Assembly: GCA_900770525.1 (NCBI GenBank)
Contig: CAAHDT010000003.1
Span: 55,829-119,828 of the forward strand
Direction: 5' to 3'
Source of the DNA: Candidatus Gastranaerophilales bacterium
GTDB taxonomy: Bacteria > Cyanobacteriota > Vampirovibrionia > Gastranaerophilales > Gastranaerophilaceae
Length of the DNA stretch: 64,000 nt
Below are positions 17,245 through 25,968 of the stretch, piece after piece. The notes beneath the pieces were generated by a model, which worked only from the letters and a program-made list of their open reading frames with translations, was not told where the DNA came from and did not search any database. How positions within the stretch are numbered: the stretch's first letter is position 1; each line of letters begins with the position of its first letter. The position numbers and the translations under genes are program-made.

Positions 17245-18086
17245 AAATTAGCACTCCATTCTTTTTTGCTTTTAATTTCACAGTAAAATTCTTTTGAATG
17301 AGTCGAAAAATTAAATTTCAACTCACAAATCTGATAAAGTCCATCAAGGACAGGGTATTTTTCAGATTCAAGCCTTACCAAATCCCCAGGAGATAATACC
17401 GGATCTAATAGAGTTTTAAAACTCACACCATGTTCTGTTATACTTGGAGAACCAATCAAGCCTGAAAAAGAATTTACCAATTTCACACCATCAGAACTTC
17501 CATCCTGTGTTTCCACACTTTCTTTATCAAGAACTTTAAGTACGCCATTATCTAAAAACGCTATAAAATCACCATACTTATTCAGCTCATCGATGAGTTT
17601 TGCTTTAGCTCCGGAAAAAACAATGGAATCAATATATTTTTTTGAATTGCTTCTCCATTGCAGTGTAACACCGAGCAACTCCGCAATTTTTTGAGCGAAT
17701 TTTTCTACTTCAATTGGCGAATCAATTGAAAAGGTAATTATATTTTGCCTATTAAAATAATTGCTTTTAGCTTCGATATCAAGCCAAATATCAACCCCAT
17801 TCTTTGGAATGGCTGAGGTAATATCTCCATCAAAAATAACACCATATCCCGACTCTTCATATCCTGCATAAATTTTCATTGTTTTGTTCTTTGAATGGTC
17901 GACATATGGAGACATATAAGTTGAAAGATATTCTATATCATCCTTATTAAGGTTAGCTAAAGACACCTTAGCCTCCGCGGTAACGCTCCCCATTTTTCTG
18001 ATTACATTACCTTTTATTGCGATATTTCTAATTATTTTTTCTCCTGATGGAGAAGATATTTCCACATAACAAATACGCTTTTTCAT
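17241..18086 (-). CDS. Baseplate hub protein (gp27/gpD-like, Pam3-type)
   Basis: 281 residues. Opening strand pattern RICYVEISSPSG and IKGNVIRKMGSVTAEAKV fits hub proteins of Pam3/E217-type baseplates; C-terminal LDPVLSPGDLVRLESEKYP and GLYQICELKFNFSTHSKEFY match the hub domain end. Assignment relies on position (plug before, spike after) as well as these patterns. Confidence 0.7.
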   Translation of the reverse strand: MKKRICYVEISSPSGEKIIRNIAIKGNVIRKMGSVTAEAKVSLANLNKDDIEYLSTYMSPYVDHSKNKTMKIYAGYEESGYGVIFDGDITSAIPKNGVDIWLDIEAKSNYFNRQNIITFSIDSPIEVEKFAQKIAELLGVTLQWRSNSKKYIDSIVFSGAKAKLIDELNKYGDFIAFLDNGVLKVLDKESVETQDGSSDGVKLVNSFSGLIGSPSITEHGVSFKTLLDPVLSPGDLVRLESEKYPVLDGLYQICELKFNFSTHSKEFYCEIKSKKEWSANL

Positions 18087-18088
18087 AA

Positions 18089-18388
18089 TTACTCCTCACT
18101 CACAAAATAGAACTTGCAAGTAGTATTAAAATTTTTCCATTCCGGATATTCGTCATCATTAGTTTCAAAGAAAAAATTTCCACCAATTTCCGAACTCTGA
18201 TAAGGATATGCTAAAATTTTCTGATTAGGGAAACAAGGTACATTTTGCACAACATAGTTGTCATTATAAAAAACGGACAAAAAAGGAATTTTTCTTGAAA
18301 TAACCCTAATCGTCATATCTTTATTTTCAAGATTAATAAAAAACTCCTGATTAGGAGTCTGTTTCAAATCAATTAAATACTTTGTCAT
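18089..18388 (-). CDS. Baseplate plug protein (Pam3 gp18-like)
   Basis: 99 residues, all beta: LIDLKQTPNQEFFINLENKD, VISRKIPFLSVFYND, PCFPNQKILAYPY, GGNFFFETNDDEYPEW. This matches the baseplate plug family first seen in cyanophage Pam3, which closes the hub. Lies between the Dit-like and hub genes. Confidence 0.75.
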   Translation of the reverse strand: MTKYLIDLKQTPNQEFFINLENKDMTIRVISRKIPFLSVFYNDNYVVQNVPCFPNQKILAYPYQSSEIGGNFFFETNDDEYPEWKNFNTTCKFYFVSEE

Positions 18389-18403
18389 AAATAAAACCTC
18401 TTC

Positions 18404-18919
18404 CTAAGCCACAACCTTTGCACTAATTTGTCCCAAACTTACAGTCGAAGAATTTTCAGGATTTTGAACTTTATCAACCGGTATTTTAGCGTATTGCGAT
18501 TCCGCAATCTGCACCGCCTTAAAACTTAAAGAATAAGATGTTTTATCATAATAACTTGAATTTAACTTAAAAGGTTTTGCACAAATTATCATATTAGGAC
18601 ACATCTCCCCTTTAGCCTTTAACTTAAGGAGGGTAGAGTTTTCATAGTACTCATTAACCTCTGCCAGTGACTCGTTGTCATCATCATCAATGAGAACAGA
18701 CAAAGTTGCTTTTCTAGGATTAAAAACAACGTGATCAGAAATAACTGAACCGTTTTCAAGAGGATGTTCCATAACTGTAGCAGTATCGTCAATACTCCCA
18801 TCAATAAATGCAACTTTCTTTAAAACTTCTTTGTTTTCACAATAAATAGCGAAATTTTTATTCTTAGTGTAATGAGCAACACGCAGAATAACATTAGTAA
18901 TAGTAGATTTTATGGTCAT
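18404..18919 (-). CDS. Dit-like baseplate/tail protein
   Basis: 171 residues. Predicted beta-rich, with EHPLENGSVISDHVVFNPRK in the middle, which resembles the N-terminal Dit-like domain of contractile-phage hub proteins (perturbation of a P..dgs.isDHvv.kP pattern), and ATLSVLIDDD. Start overlaps the tape-measure stop by four bases. Probable ring between tube and hub; family assignment is moderate. Confidence 0.65.
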   Translation of the reverse strand: MTIKSTITNVILRVAHYTKNKNFAIYCENKEVLKKVAFIDGSIDDTATVMEHPLENGSVISDHVVFNPRKATLSVLIDDDDNESLAEVNEYYENSTLLKLKAKGEMCPNMIICAKPFKLNSSYYDKTSYSLSFKAVQIAESQYAKIPVDKVQNPENSSTVSLGQISAKVVA

Positions 18920-20502
18920 GCTTGCACTCCTGTATCTAAGCCGTTAAACGCCATCTTAATACTTTGCATTAATTCACTTGCAATGCCATCAGCGTCAGTT
19001 GCGGCAGTTTGTATTGTAATATCACCTATTGTAAAGTTTCGAGTAGAATTGTTGTTAGAATATGCGCCATTAATTGAGCCTAAAGACATTGAGGCTATTG
19101 GAACATCAGAAGTTTCTGCAATGGCTCTTTTGCCTAACATCAAACCGCTAAGAGCATTGGTTTCACTACTTGTTAGAACACTTTCACCTTTATGTAGCTC
19201 TGCCATATATCCGTCAAACGGAACATATCCGAGCCCGTTTGCATGTGAGCCGTTTTTTGCGGACTCTTTTCTTCTTTCATTAATAGCCCCGATACTTTTA
19301 ATCAAAAGCCCGATACTTCCGCCATTTTTTAGAAAAGAAGAGAGCCAATCAGGTAAATAATCCAGCAAATTTTTAAGAACAAGTTTTACATAATCTACAA
19401 TAACAAAGAAAATATCTTTAATTTTCTTAGCTAATTTCTTGCAAAAATCAGATATATTTTTTCCGATTTGTTCAAATCCTGAAATTATACCAGTCTTAAA
19501 TGTTTCAAAGTCACCAAACCATTTGTCAAATATCGACTTTTCACCTTTTAGCCATTTTATAAATTGTCCGATTATCCAATATACCCCTAAAAGCCCTCCT
19601 ATTAAGACATACAAACCAATTCCAAGTTCCAAAAGGAACGCAATAATTTCTGCCATTGCCGGCATTAAGGCTGCAATAAGCGTTATTAACACCATCTGCA
19701 TCATTTCGGAGTTATCAATAATAAAATCAATAATCCACTGAACAAGTTTAAACACAGGAGTAAGAATAGGAAGGAGATAATGAGCAATACCCGATGCAAT
19801 TTTTTCTAAACCTAAACCAATATCAACTAAAGAACCTGATAACTCACTGGCTCTTTCCATATCATCTGGAGTGAAAAGTTGATATTTTTTTGAATCTTCA
19901 AGTTCTTTGTTCATTGAGCCAATACCATCACAAAAAACTTCTATCATAGCAGGATCTAAACCCAAAGCTTTTCCAAAATCCATCTTTTCAGCATCCGAAC
20001 TTAAACTTTCCATTCGCCCAGCAATTACATCGAAAAAATCATCCATTGATTTTATGCCGGCAGGATTTATATTAAAAGCTGAAAATACATTTTTTAATCC
20101 GTTACCATCACCACCTTTTTGAACATCTCGCAAATTTTTACCTAAAATAGATAATGATTTTGCAGTATCTTCTACAGAACCACCATATTTTTTTGAAGCA
20201 TTAGCCAAGGCTTGAAATTTTTCAGAAGCAATACCGGATTGCTTTACTAAAGAACTCATTTGAGCTCCTTCTTGAGCATATTTTAAAGTTCCGTAAATTG
20301 AAGTTCCTAATAATCCTATAACAGAAGCAGCTATTCCTACGGGCTTAGCGAGTTTTTTACATATCCCTAAAAACGTTTCAACTCTTACATTTAAATGTTC
20401 GGTAGAGTCTGCTACAACAAGTATATCTTTCCCTAAAGGAACAACTTCTTGAGAGATAAACTTATTAATATCGAACTGTTTTTTATTTTCATTATCTGAC
20501 AT
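18916..20502 (-). CDS. Tail tape measure protein
   Basis: 528 residues. Start at ATG 20502 with AAAGGAAG upstream; the frame opens 15 bases earlier. Helical N-terminus, two or three hydrophobic stretches (around 36-56 and 250-320) and the C-terminal signature ANGLGYVPFDGYMAELHKGE, then VLTSSETNAL, which is diagnostic for tape measures. It sets tail length; at this size the tail should be short (very roughly 80 nm at 1.5 angstrom per residue). Confidence 0.9.
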   Translation of the reverse strand: MSDNENKKQFDINKFISQEVVPLGKDILVVADSTEHLNVRVETFLGICKKLAKPVGIAASVIGLLGTSIYGTLKYAQEGAQMSSLVKQSGIASEKFQALANASKKYGGSVEDTAKSLSILGKNLRDVQKGGDGNGLKNVFSAFNINPAGIKSMDDFFDVIAGRMESLSSDAEKMDFGKALGLDPAMIEVFCDGIGSMNKELEDSKKYQLFTPDDMERASELSGSLVDIGLGLEKIASGIAHYLLPILTPVFKLVQWIIDFIIDNSEMMQMVLITLIAALMPAMAEIIAFLLELGIGLYVLIGGLLGVYWIIGQFIKWLKGEKSIFDKWFGDFETFKTGIISGFEQIGKNISDFCKKLAKKIKDIFFVIVDYVKLVLKNLLDYLPDWLSSFLKNGGSIGLLIKSIGAINERRKESAKNGSHANGLGYVPFDGYMAELHKGESVLTSSETNALSGLMLGKRAIAETSDVPIASMSLGSINGAYSNNNSTRNFTIGDITIQTAATDADGIASELMQSIKMAFNGLDTGVQA

Positions 20503-20512
20503 AATACTTCCT

Positions 20513-20541
20513 TTCAATATATTAATAATATTACTTGATTT
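20513..20541. repeat. Direct repeat copy 1 flanking the TPR cargo gene
   Basis: Shares an identical 22-base core (20520-20541) with the copy at 21462-21483; the 5' flank TTCAATA differs by a two-base indel. On the minus strand this copy is the leader of the tape measure gene, ending at its ribosome site. Confidence 0.85.
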
Positions 20542-20568
20542 AAAAATTTTTCATGTTACCATCTAGCT

Positions 20569-21450
20569 ATGATTTTCAAGAATTCGTTTATGTATAGATA
20601 CAATTTGCATAATAGAAAAGAAAAAGAAAGACAAAAAGCCCTTGGACCTGTCGCCGATTTTGAACACTGTTATTCTAAAGAATTTCCAACTTTAAGCCAA
20701 TTTGAAATTGATAAAGATGGGAAACTCAACAGAGCTTCTCTTGTTTATTTGGGTAGAAAATACGAGAAGTTTTGGAAAAGGCATGCACTATTTGCTATTC
20801 TGCTTTGTGTTTTTGAATTATTAGTCGCATTTCCATCGGACTCAGAATGGCTATTTTATCCAGCTTTAATCATACTACTTGCGACACTCCATGCCATACC
20901 TATTTGTAAATTAAAAGACATTCTTGAAAGTGGAATCGCGGATTTTAATAATGGAAACTATGAGCAAGCTCTAGAAACATTTAGACTTGCCCAAAATAAG
21001 AATAAAGCTCTAGCACCAGAACTTAACGACTGGGTGTTGCTTTGTTTAATTAAATTACAGCGATTTTATGATGCTTTAACTTACCTTGAAACTAATGAAG
21101 TATCTGCAAAGTCTGCTAAAAAAATGACTATTTATAGCGAAACAAATAGACTCGATGATGCTATAAATTTATTTTTTGAGGCATATGGAGATCAAATCGA
21201 ACAATATCCTTTATCTTTAATATTCCCTGCAAAAATGATTGAATATAGAAAAAGTGCAGAAGCTGCCATTGAGTTTTTAGACGAACATTACATGAAAGAC
21301 AATTTTGTAACTAAAAATAATTACGATTTATTTGAGTACTACGCAACTTTATGCAAAAAAACTCAACAAATTGAAAAAGAAGAAAAAATACGAAACGAAT
21401 TAAAAGAATTCCGAAAGTTAGTCTATATTAAAGAGAACCTTGGCAATTAA
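20569..21450 (+). CDS. TPR-like membrane protein, cargo gene in phage operon
   Basis: 293 residues, encoded against the direction of the phage operon. N-terminal cytosolic part, two membrane helices (about residues 71-88 and 92-110), then TPR-like repeats (FNNGNYEQALETFRLAQNK, LQRFYDALTYLE, RLDDAINLFFEA). Shares no similarity with phage structural proteins and looks like a host-type moron. Bracketed by a 22-base perfect direct repeat. No strong ribosome site before ATG 20569; a second ATG is at 20590. Function unknown. Confidence 0.75.
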   Translation: MIFKNSFMYRYNLHNRKEKERQKALGPVADFEHCYSKEFPTLSQFEIDKDGKLNRASLVYLGRKYEKFWKRHALFAILLCVFELLVAFPSDSEWLFYPALIILLATLHAIPICKLKDILESGIADFNNGNYEQALETFRLAQNKNKALAPELNDWVLLCLIKLQRFYDALTYLETNEVSAKSAKKMTIYSETNRLDDAINLFFEAYGDQIEQYPLSLIFPAKMIEYRKSAEAAIEFLDEHYMKDNFVTKNNYDLFEYYATLCKKTQQIEKEEKIRNELKEFRKLVYIKENLGN

Positions 21451-21456
21451 CCCCCC

Positions 21457-21483
21457 TTCAATATTAATAATATTACTTGATTT
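21457..21483. repeat. Direct repeat copy 2 flanking the TPR cargo gene
   Basis: Second copy of the 22-base core (21462-21483), seven bases after the cargo stop codon. On the minus strand it is also followed by a purine-rich GAAGGGGGG, as if it were the ancestral tape-measure leader. Confidence 0.85.
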
Positions 21484-21496
21484 TATTTTAACAGAT

Positions 21497-21652
21497 GTAG
21501 GGTGGCGAAAAGCGTAAGCGGTTCCCACCTTTTACGCTTGGACTTGTAAAGTCTGCTTTACTTAGCTGTAACATCCCCCAATGCACCTCCACTCTTAGAA
21601 ATATTCATTGTCACGACAAGGAAATTTGTAGACATTTTGTCCACAAATTTCC
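21497..21652. repeat. Dispersed genomic repeat elements inside the phage tail operon
   Basis: Contains a GTAGGGTGGCGAAAAGCGTA unit (21497-21529), near-identical to units at 61524, 61937, 62135 and 62464, and a long hairpin (21620-21652) made of GGAAATTTGTAGAC and its near-complement with loop ATTTT. The hairpin core GACAAAATGTCTACA recurs three times in the 61.9-62.4 kb cluster. Confidence 0.75.
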
Positions 21653-21663
21653 TAACGTGTGTA

Positions 21664-22196
21664 CTAATGCCTGATTTTCTTACTGTTATATTCTGCTATC
21701 AGATATTCATTATATTTAGGAATTACTTCCGATTCCCAAATCTTAAAAGCATCCTCTAATGAATATACCGTTCGCAATTCATTTAATGTTGCTTTACCTG
21801 ATGCGATAATTTGCCCGATAAATTGGTCAACATTTCTGTAATCTTCGGTTCTGCAAGGGAGATGAATTTTTCCAAGGAAGCTAAGCCCTTGCCATTTCCG
21901 AAAAAACTACAATTATACTCAATCATAGCAAATTCCAACTGTGCCAAAACTTCCCAATCCGGAACATGGTTATCTATCAACGCCTTGTTTACCAACGCGA
22001 TAGGATTTCCATCTTCCTTTATACGCTGAACATATGACATCATCTTTATCATTGTTTCTTCGGACACCTTATAATCCCCTATTTTAGGAATCATTGATAT
22101 CGGATATTTCGAAATAATTTCCCTGCCTACAGTTGCAGGCAATTTGGATATTATAAATTTTACGCCTTTAATTTCAATTTCTTTTGGTTCTATCAT
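21664..22196 (-). CDS. Tail assembly chaperone, -1 frameshift product (gpGT-like)
   Basis: Codons 97-99 read AGT TTT TTC, giving the slippery heptamer T TTT TTC at 21906-21900. Eight bases downstream is a CAAGG/CCTTG stem-loop (21891-21873). After slipping one base back the frame runs to TAG at 21664-21666, giving 177 residues. The extension includes EDYRNVDQFIGQII, ASGKATLNELRTVYSLEDAF and a C-terminal EYLIAEY, the classic sequence of the second tail-chaperone cistron. No separate start codon with a ribosome site is needed. Confidence 0.8.
21783..22196 (-). CDS. Tail assembly chaperone, unshifted product (gpG-like)
   Basis: 137 residues, helical. It precedes the tape measure and follows the tube gene, the standard place of the gpG/GT chaperones that coat the tape measure during tail assembly. 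Opens MIEPKEIEIKGVKFIISKLP and contains AQLEFAMIEYNCSFF. The last codons of this phase (99 on) overlap a -1 frame that stays open well past the stop, see the shifted product. Confidence 0.8.
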   Translation of the reverse strand: MIEPKEIEIKGVKFIISKLPATVGREIISKYPISMIPKIGDYKVSEETMIKMMSYVQRIKEDGNPIALVNKALIDNHVPDWEVLAQLEFAMIEYNCSFFGNGKGLASLEKFISLAEPKITEMLTNLSGKLSHQVKQH

Positions 22197-22229
22197 ATTA
22201 TTTTCTCCTATATAAAATGTAATAAAATA

Positions 22230-22249
22230 CGGCGGTATAAATACCGCCG
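22230..22249 (-). terminator. Hairpin between tube and chaperone genes
   Basis: Perfect CGGCGGTA / TACCGCCG stem with a four-base loop, followed on the minus strand by TATTTTATT. Probably a weak terminator or mRNA-stabilising hairpin that raises tube expression over downstream genes. Confidence 0.5.
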
Positions 22250-22274
22250 ATTATAATAGAAAGGTGAAATGAAT

Positions 22275-22712
22275 CTAAACCTTATTTTCAAATACAAAAC
22301 TGTATTTTTTTGTTTTTATACGACCTCCTGATGCGACACTGTTGCCTGGAAGCCCTTTTGTAATTCGCCCAGGAGCCAAAACCTTACGAGTTCCATCAGG
22401 GTAATTAGCAATAAAAGTTATTACATCCTTGTTTGAACGCTTTCCTTTTGCGACTCGATTTGCTTCAAATAGAAAATCCAAATAATTTTCTTCATCTGTT
22501 CCCGGAATTACCGATATTGAAACTTCTAATGGTTTTGGGGCAGACCAAACTACTAAATCACCATTTAATCCCATACCATATTCTGTAATTTGCAACTCCG
22601 GAAAATCCAACGGATCACTATCATCAGCAAATGCTTTACAAATAAACCCACTAGGATATGTACCGCTTGCAATTACTGTAAGTGACAACCCTGTACCTGA
22701 TACGTCTTGCAT
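22275..22712 (-). CDS. Tail tube protein
   Basis: 145 residues, beta-rich, from a gene placed just after the sheath gene. Features DDSDPLDFPELQITEYGMGL, LVVWSAPKPLEVSISVIPGT and GRITKGLPGNSVASGGRIKT are those of the E217-type tube family. Forms the inner DNA conduit of the contractile tail. Ribosome site AAAGGAAA before the ATG. Confidence 0.8.
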   Translation of the reverse strand: MQDVSGTGLSLTVIASGTYPSGFICKAFADDSDPLDFPELQITEYGMGLNGDLVVWSAPKPLEVSISVIPGTDEENYLDFLFEANRVAKGKRSNKDVITFIANYPDGTRKVLAPGRITKGLPGNSVASGGRIKTKKYSFVFENKV

Positions 22713-22746
22713 AATTTATTTCCTTTCATTTTTATTTTTTACTAAA

Positions 22747-24252
22747 CTATATTAATGTATGAGTCCCCTCAACTTTTCTGATAGAATCTCCTTTAGAATA
22801 AAGAAGGGCATATTCGGCAATATATTTTGTCTTGTTTCCGCTAATTTCTTGCATCAAATCAACTGACAAAATATAACCATTCAAATAAACAGTTTGCCAA
22901 GCATCTGCATCTCCGGTATATTTTGAAATATAAGCCTTTTGTTCTGCTGTTAATTCTTTTTCAGAAGAAATTGTTCCATTATTTTTGGCTTCATTGGCAA
23001 CATTTTGCAAAACACCTTCCAAAAGACTCACACCATCAGTATTTGCAGGCAACTTATCTAACGCAATTAATAAATTCAAAATTGAGGTTTTCATCGCATC
23101 TTTTAACCAAATTTCGTTAGCATAAACTCCAACATCAACGCCATCTGCCATATAACCATCTTGATAAAACTCCAGTTTGGTTCCTGATTTTTGAGTTTGA
23201 CCATTATAGTTAATTTTTAACGAATCCAACTTATTTGCAAGTAAATCGTTATCAACAGCAACAGCCTGCTTTTTAAATTGTTGATACATATAATTAACGG
23301 TACCATTCACTTTGTCATAATTTGTAGCCGCCAAAATTGTTGCCGGCATTAAATACGCAGGAATATCCGAAACAGCATCTAAATAATTAGCGCACATCCC
23401 ACTATGCTTGCCGGCGATTGAAATCATTTCTTCATAATTTGCACTATCTACATCGAAAACATAAAAATATTCATTATTTTGGTTATCACAAAAATCTCCA
23501 ATTGTATCCAAAACATTTTTATCTAAATTATCAACAAATGCAAACGTTGCAAAATTATTTGAAATATCGACAGACTTATTTAAGGTTTTTAGAACGGAAG
23601 AGTCCGCTGTTCCTTTAGAAACAACCGCCCCTTGTCCTAAAGACCAACCTAATAAATCCGAAATATCTTGCCCTTCATTACCGGGAAGCGCATAAGTTAT
23701 TACATTTTCGCCGTTTTCCCCACCTTCAAGAACAAATGAATTTAGCTCTGACTTAAATATAACTTTTGCTCCTGTCCATAAAACACCTCCGGCAGAATTA
23801 GCATTTATTGACATTTGCACAACTTGGGCAACATCAGCATAAGAGGTTGAATCGGCGAAAGACAAATCTTTAATATCAAAAGATATTCCGCCCATAGAAA
23901 TAACCATACTGCCTTTTGTAACCTCTTTCAACTCCGCAAGTGACGGCAGTTTTCGAGTTGAACGAATATATGGTTTTGTTGAATTTGGCGCAAAACGCAT
24001 ATATGATATTTTTCGAGCTTTCCCATTCTGCTTACTTATCCAACCAAAGTAAGCAGACGCAATTTTTGCTTCTTTAGAATTTTCCCCTGCAAAATCAGCA
24101 ACAGCTTCTGCATTTTCAAATTCCAAAACATTTTCTGTTGGGAAAAGTTCATTTTGAGTAAACAAACGTAATATTAAGTCTTTTCTGGCTGCAGCAGCCT
24201 GCCCGCCTTGACTTGAAGTTATTGACACATATTTATTTTGTGAAATTGGCAT
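22747..24252 (-). CDS. Contractile tail sheath protein (DUF3383)
   Basis: 501 residues. N-terminal ISQNKYVSITSSQGGQAAAA and KDLILRLFTQNELFPTENVL, then EFENAEAVADFAGENSKEAK and AYFGWISKQ identify DUF3383, the sheath family of myophages such as E217. The presence of a sheath shows the particle is a contractile-tailed (myovirus) type. AAAGGGA before the ATG. Confidence 0.88.
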   Translation of the reverse strand: MPISQNKYVSITSSQGGQAAAARKDLILRLFTQNELFPTENVLEFENAEAVADFAGENSKEAKIASAYFGWISKQNGKARKISYMRFAPNSTKPYIRSTRKLPSLAELKEVTKGSMVISMGGISFDIKDLSFADSTSYADVAQVVQMSINANSAGGVLWTGAKVIFKSELNSFVLEGGENGENVITYALPGNEGQDISDLLGWSLGQGAVVSKGTADSSVLKTLNKSVDISNNFATFAFVDNLDKNVLDTIGDFCDNQNNEYFYVFDVDSANYEEMISIAGKHSGMCANYLDAVSDIPAYLMPATILAATNYDKVNGTVNYMYQQFKKQAVAVDNDLLANKLDSLKINYNGQTQKSGTKLEFYQDGYMADGVDVGVYANEIWLKDAMKTSILNLLIALDKLPANTDGVSLLEGVLQNVANEAKNNGTISSEKELTAEQKAYISKYTGDADAWQTVYLNGYILSVDLMQEISGNKTKYIAEYALLYSKGDSIRKVEGTHTLI

Positions 24253-24253
24253 A

Positions 24254-24793
24254 TTATATCCCTTTCATTTTTGATTTGTATTCTGAAACAGCCTCAATAG
24301 GCGTATCCCAGCTTTGTTCAGTTATAAATGTAATATCTAATGTCGGATAAATTAAACTATTATCCGAATCACTTTTGGCTTTCGTCAAACGAATATCAGA
24401 CGGGTTATAAATAGAATAATTCGCATTTTTAACCCGCTTTAATCCGTTAGTACTAACCAGCCAACTTGTTATTAATTTTAAAATATCTTTACCAGAAAGT
24501 GTTTCAACCGTATCGGTTTCACGCTCTCGTCTAATTGCACCAACCTGAAAAGTTAACTCTTCTTTATACACCTCATTTACAACGAGTTCACCATTTTCAA
24601 GCTTTGTCCGCGTGAATTGGGTTCCTCGTTGAGAAGAGGTTAGGAGTGATACAAAAATGAAGTTGTTTAAGGTTATATACTTTAGTGGCTGAGAAAGCTT
24701 TATAACTTTCCAGCCGTCTATTTGAAAATTTTCGAGAGCCTCTTTTATAAAAGTAATAACATCCGAATATATTTGATTTTCTGTCTTAATCAT
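24254..24793 (-). CDS. Tail terminator / gateway protein (LIC_12616-like)
   Basis: 179 residues. The pattern SLLTSSQRGTQFTR ... FQVGAIRRERETDTVETLSG with later NYSIYNPSDIRL fits neck-terminator proteins of E217-type phages that cap the sheath and tube. ATG overlaps the collar gene stop by eight bases; GGAGGTG lies upstream. Confidence 0.7.
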   Translation of the reverse strand: MIKTENQIYSDVITFIKEALENFQIDGWKVIKLSQPLKYITLNNFIFVSLLTSSQRGTQFTRTKLENGELVVNEVYKEELTFQVGAIRRERETDTVETLSGKDILKLITSWLVSTNGLKRVKNANYSIYNPSDIRLTKAKSDSDNSLIYPTLDITFITEQSWDTPIEAVSEYKSKMKGI

Positions 24794-25166
24794 TTTGTAA
24801 TTCTTTCACCTCCACGATTAATGCACTATTCCAACCGTTAAACTCAAACCACGGAGATAATTTTATTATTTCCCAGTATTTGTTGTCATAGAAAAATCTG
24901 TCCGGCTGTTCTTGACTTTCATTTCCTCGAAAATCTAAAGAAGAAAAAACTAATCGGTAATTTTTATCCATATTCAGATTTAATTCTTGGTATAACGAAG
25001 CATCCACAGCTTGTACGCTACCGGTTACAAGAAGCGGTTCCGCGTACCGTGGAACCGCAACACCAAACGAGTTTACTTCACATCCGAGATATTTTAAGTA
25101 AAAAAAATTTTGCTTAGGCAACATTTTCAAAGCCACCTTTAGCAAATTTCGACTATTTGTAGACAT
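24786..25166 (-). CDS. Collar / head-closure protein
   Basis: 126 residues. NSFGVAVPRYAEPLLVTGSV, QAVDASLYQELNLNMDKNYR and FYDNKYWEIIKLSPWFEFNG match the E217-type phage collar protein family. Joins the portal/adaptor to the tail terminator. Ribosome site TAGGAGAT before the ATG. Confidence 0.75.
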   Translation of the reverse strand: MSTNSRNLLKVALKMLPKQNFFYLKYLGCEVNSFGVAVPRYAEPLLVTGSVQAVDASLYQELNLNMDKNYRLVFSSLDFRGNESQEQPDRFFYDNKYWEIIKLSPWFEFNGWNSALIVEVKELQND

Positions 25167-25190
25167 AATTAATCTCCTACAAAACTAAGT

Positions 25191-25589
25191 TTAAAATAGG
25201 GTACGAATAAAACTTCCCCCCAATAAAAACGGAGTAGATATTTCCGATTCTACTAAAGCCAAAAGCTCCATACCGTATTGAGTTTGACTTAACCAGTATT
25301 CAAAAGCCCCCTTAGCAGGAGGTGGAACCATCGAAATGCTGACTTTATCAATACTGGAAGATACAGTTATTCCGCCTTGAATTTGTCCATCCTGAATTGA
25401 AGATTGAATAGTTAGCAAATGCGCCGTGAACAAATAAATCGCAAGTTTTCTCTTTTGAGCCTCAAACCTGCTATTATTTGGAGAAACATAGCATTCTGCC
25501 CTTAACATACAAAATTCCACATCTGAACGACTTTCAAATTCCGGAAAATTTTTCTTAAAATCATCCGCCGATATTGCTAAATCAGTCAT
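25191..25589 (-). CDS. Head-tail adaptor protein (DUF4054-like)
   Basis: 132 residues. ISADDFKKNFPEFESRSDVE, LAIYLFTAHLLTIQ and GITVSSSIDKVSISMVPPPA with EYWLSQTQYG are hallmarks of DUF4054 head-tail connectors. Start set at ATG 25589, preceded by AAGGGGA, overlapping the preceding gene by eight bases. Confidence 0.8.
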   Translation of the reverse strand: MTDLAISADDFKKNFPEFESRSDVEFCMLRAECYVSPNNSRFEAQKRKLAIYLFTAHLLTIQSSIQDGQIQGGITVSSSIDKVSISMVPPPAKGAFEYWLSQTQYGMELLALVESEISTPFLLGGSFIRTLF

Positions 25590-25956
25590 TATTCCCCTTT
25601 TCTGTTTTTGGTTTATTTTTTCCACTCTTCTTGTAATCCTTTGGGGTCAACTGAGCGGAAGAATCTTTGCTAAGTTCTTTAGAAGTCTTTTCAGCATTAC
25701 TTTCGTTAGAAGAAACACTAATCATTCCTCTATCCAAATGACGTCTAAATATCGGATTTGCCTGTAATTTACTGAATTCTTCATCAGAAATAACCGTTAA
25801 AACACCATCAGGAGTTACTAAGGTCTTTTTATCAATTACATCAGCTCCACCTTTAACAGTTATAATCTGTTTAACAACAGGCAAACCACTTGGAGCCTTA
25901 GCGTAAATTGCGTAATTTACATTTGCAGCCATTTTACTCATTATATATTTTGTCAT
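25582..25956 (-). CDS. Phage head protein of unknown function
   Basis: 124 residues. N-terminal beta-rich part with VTPDGVLTVISDEEFSKLQA and NPIFRRHLDRGMISV, then a basic, Lys/Ser-rich disordered tail. Located between the major capsid and the adaptor, as in related myophages where a small conserved protein of this layout occurs. No function known. Confidence 0.65.
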   Translation of the reverse strand: MTKYIMSKMAANVNYAIYAKAPSGLPVVKQIITVKGGADVIDKKTLVTPDGVLTVISDEEFSKLQANPIFRRHLDRGMISVSSNESNAEKTSKELSKDSSAQLTPKDYKKSGKNKPKTEKGNND

Positions 25957-25968
25957 AATATCTTCCTC

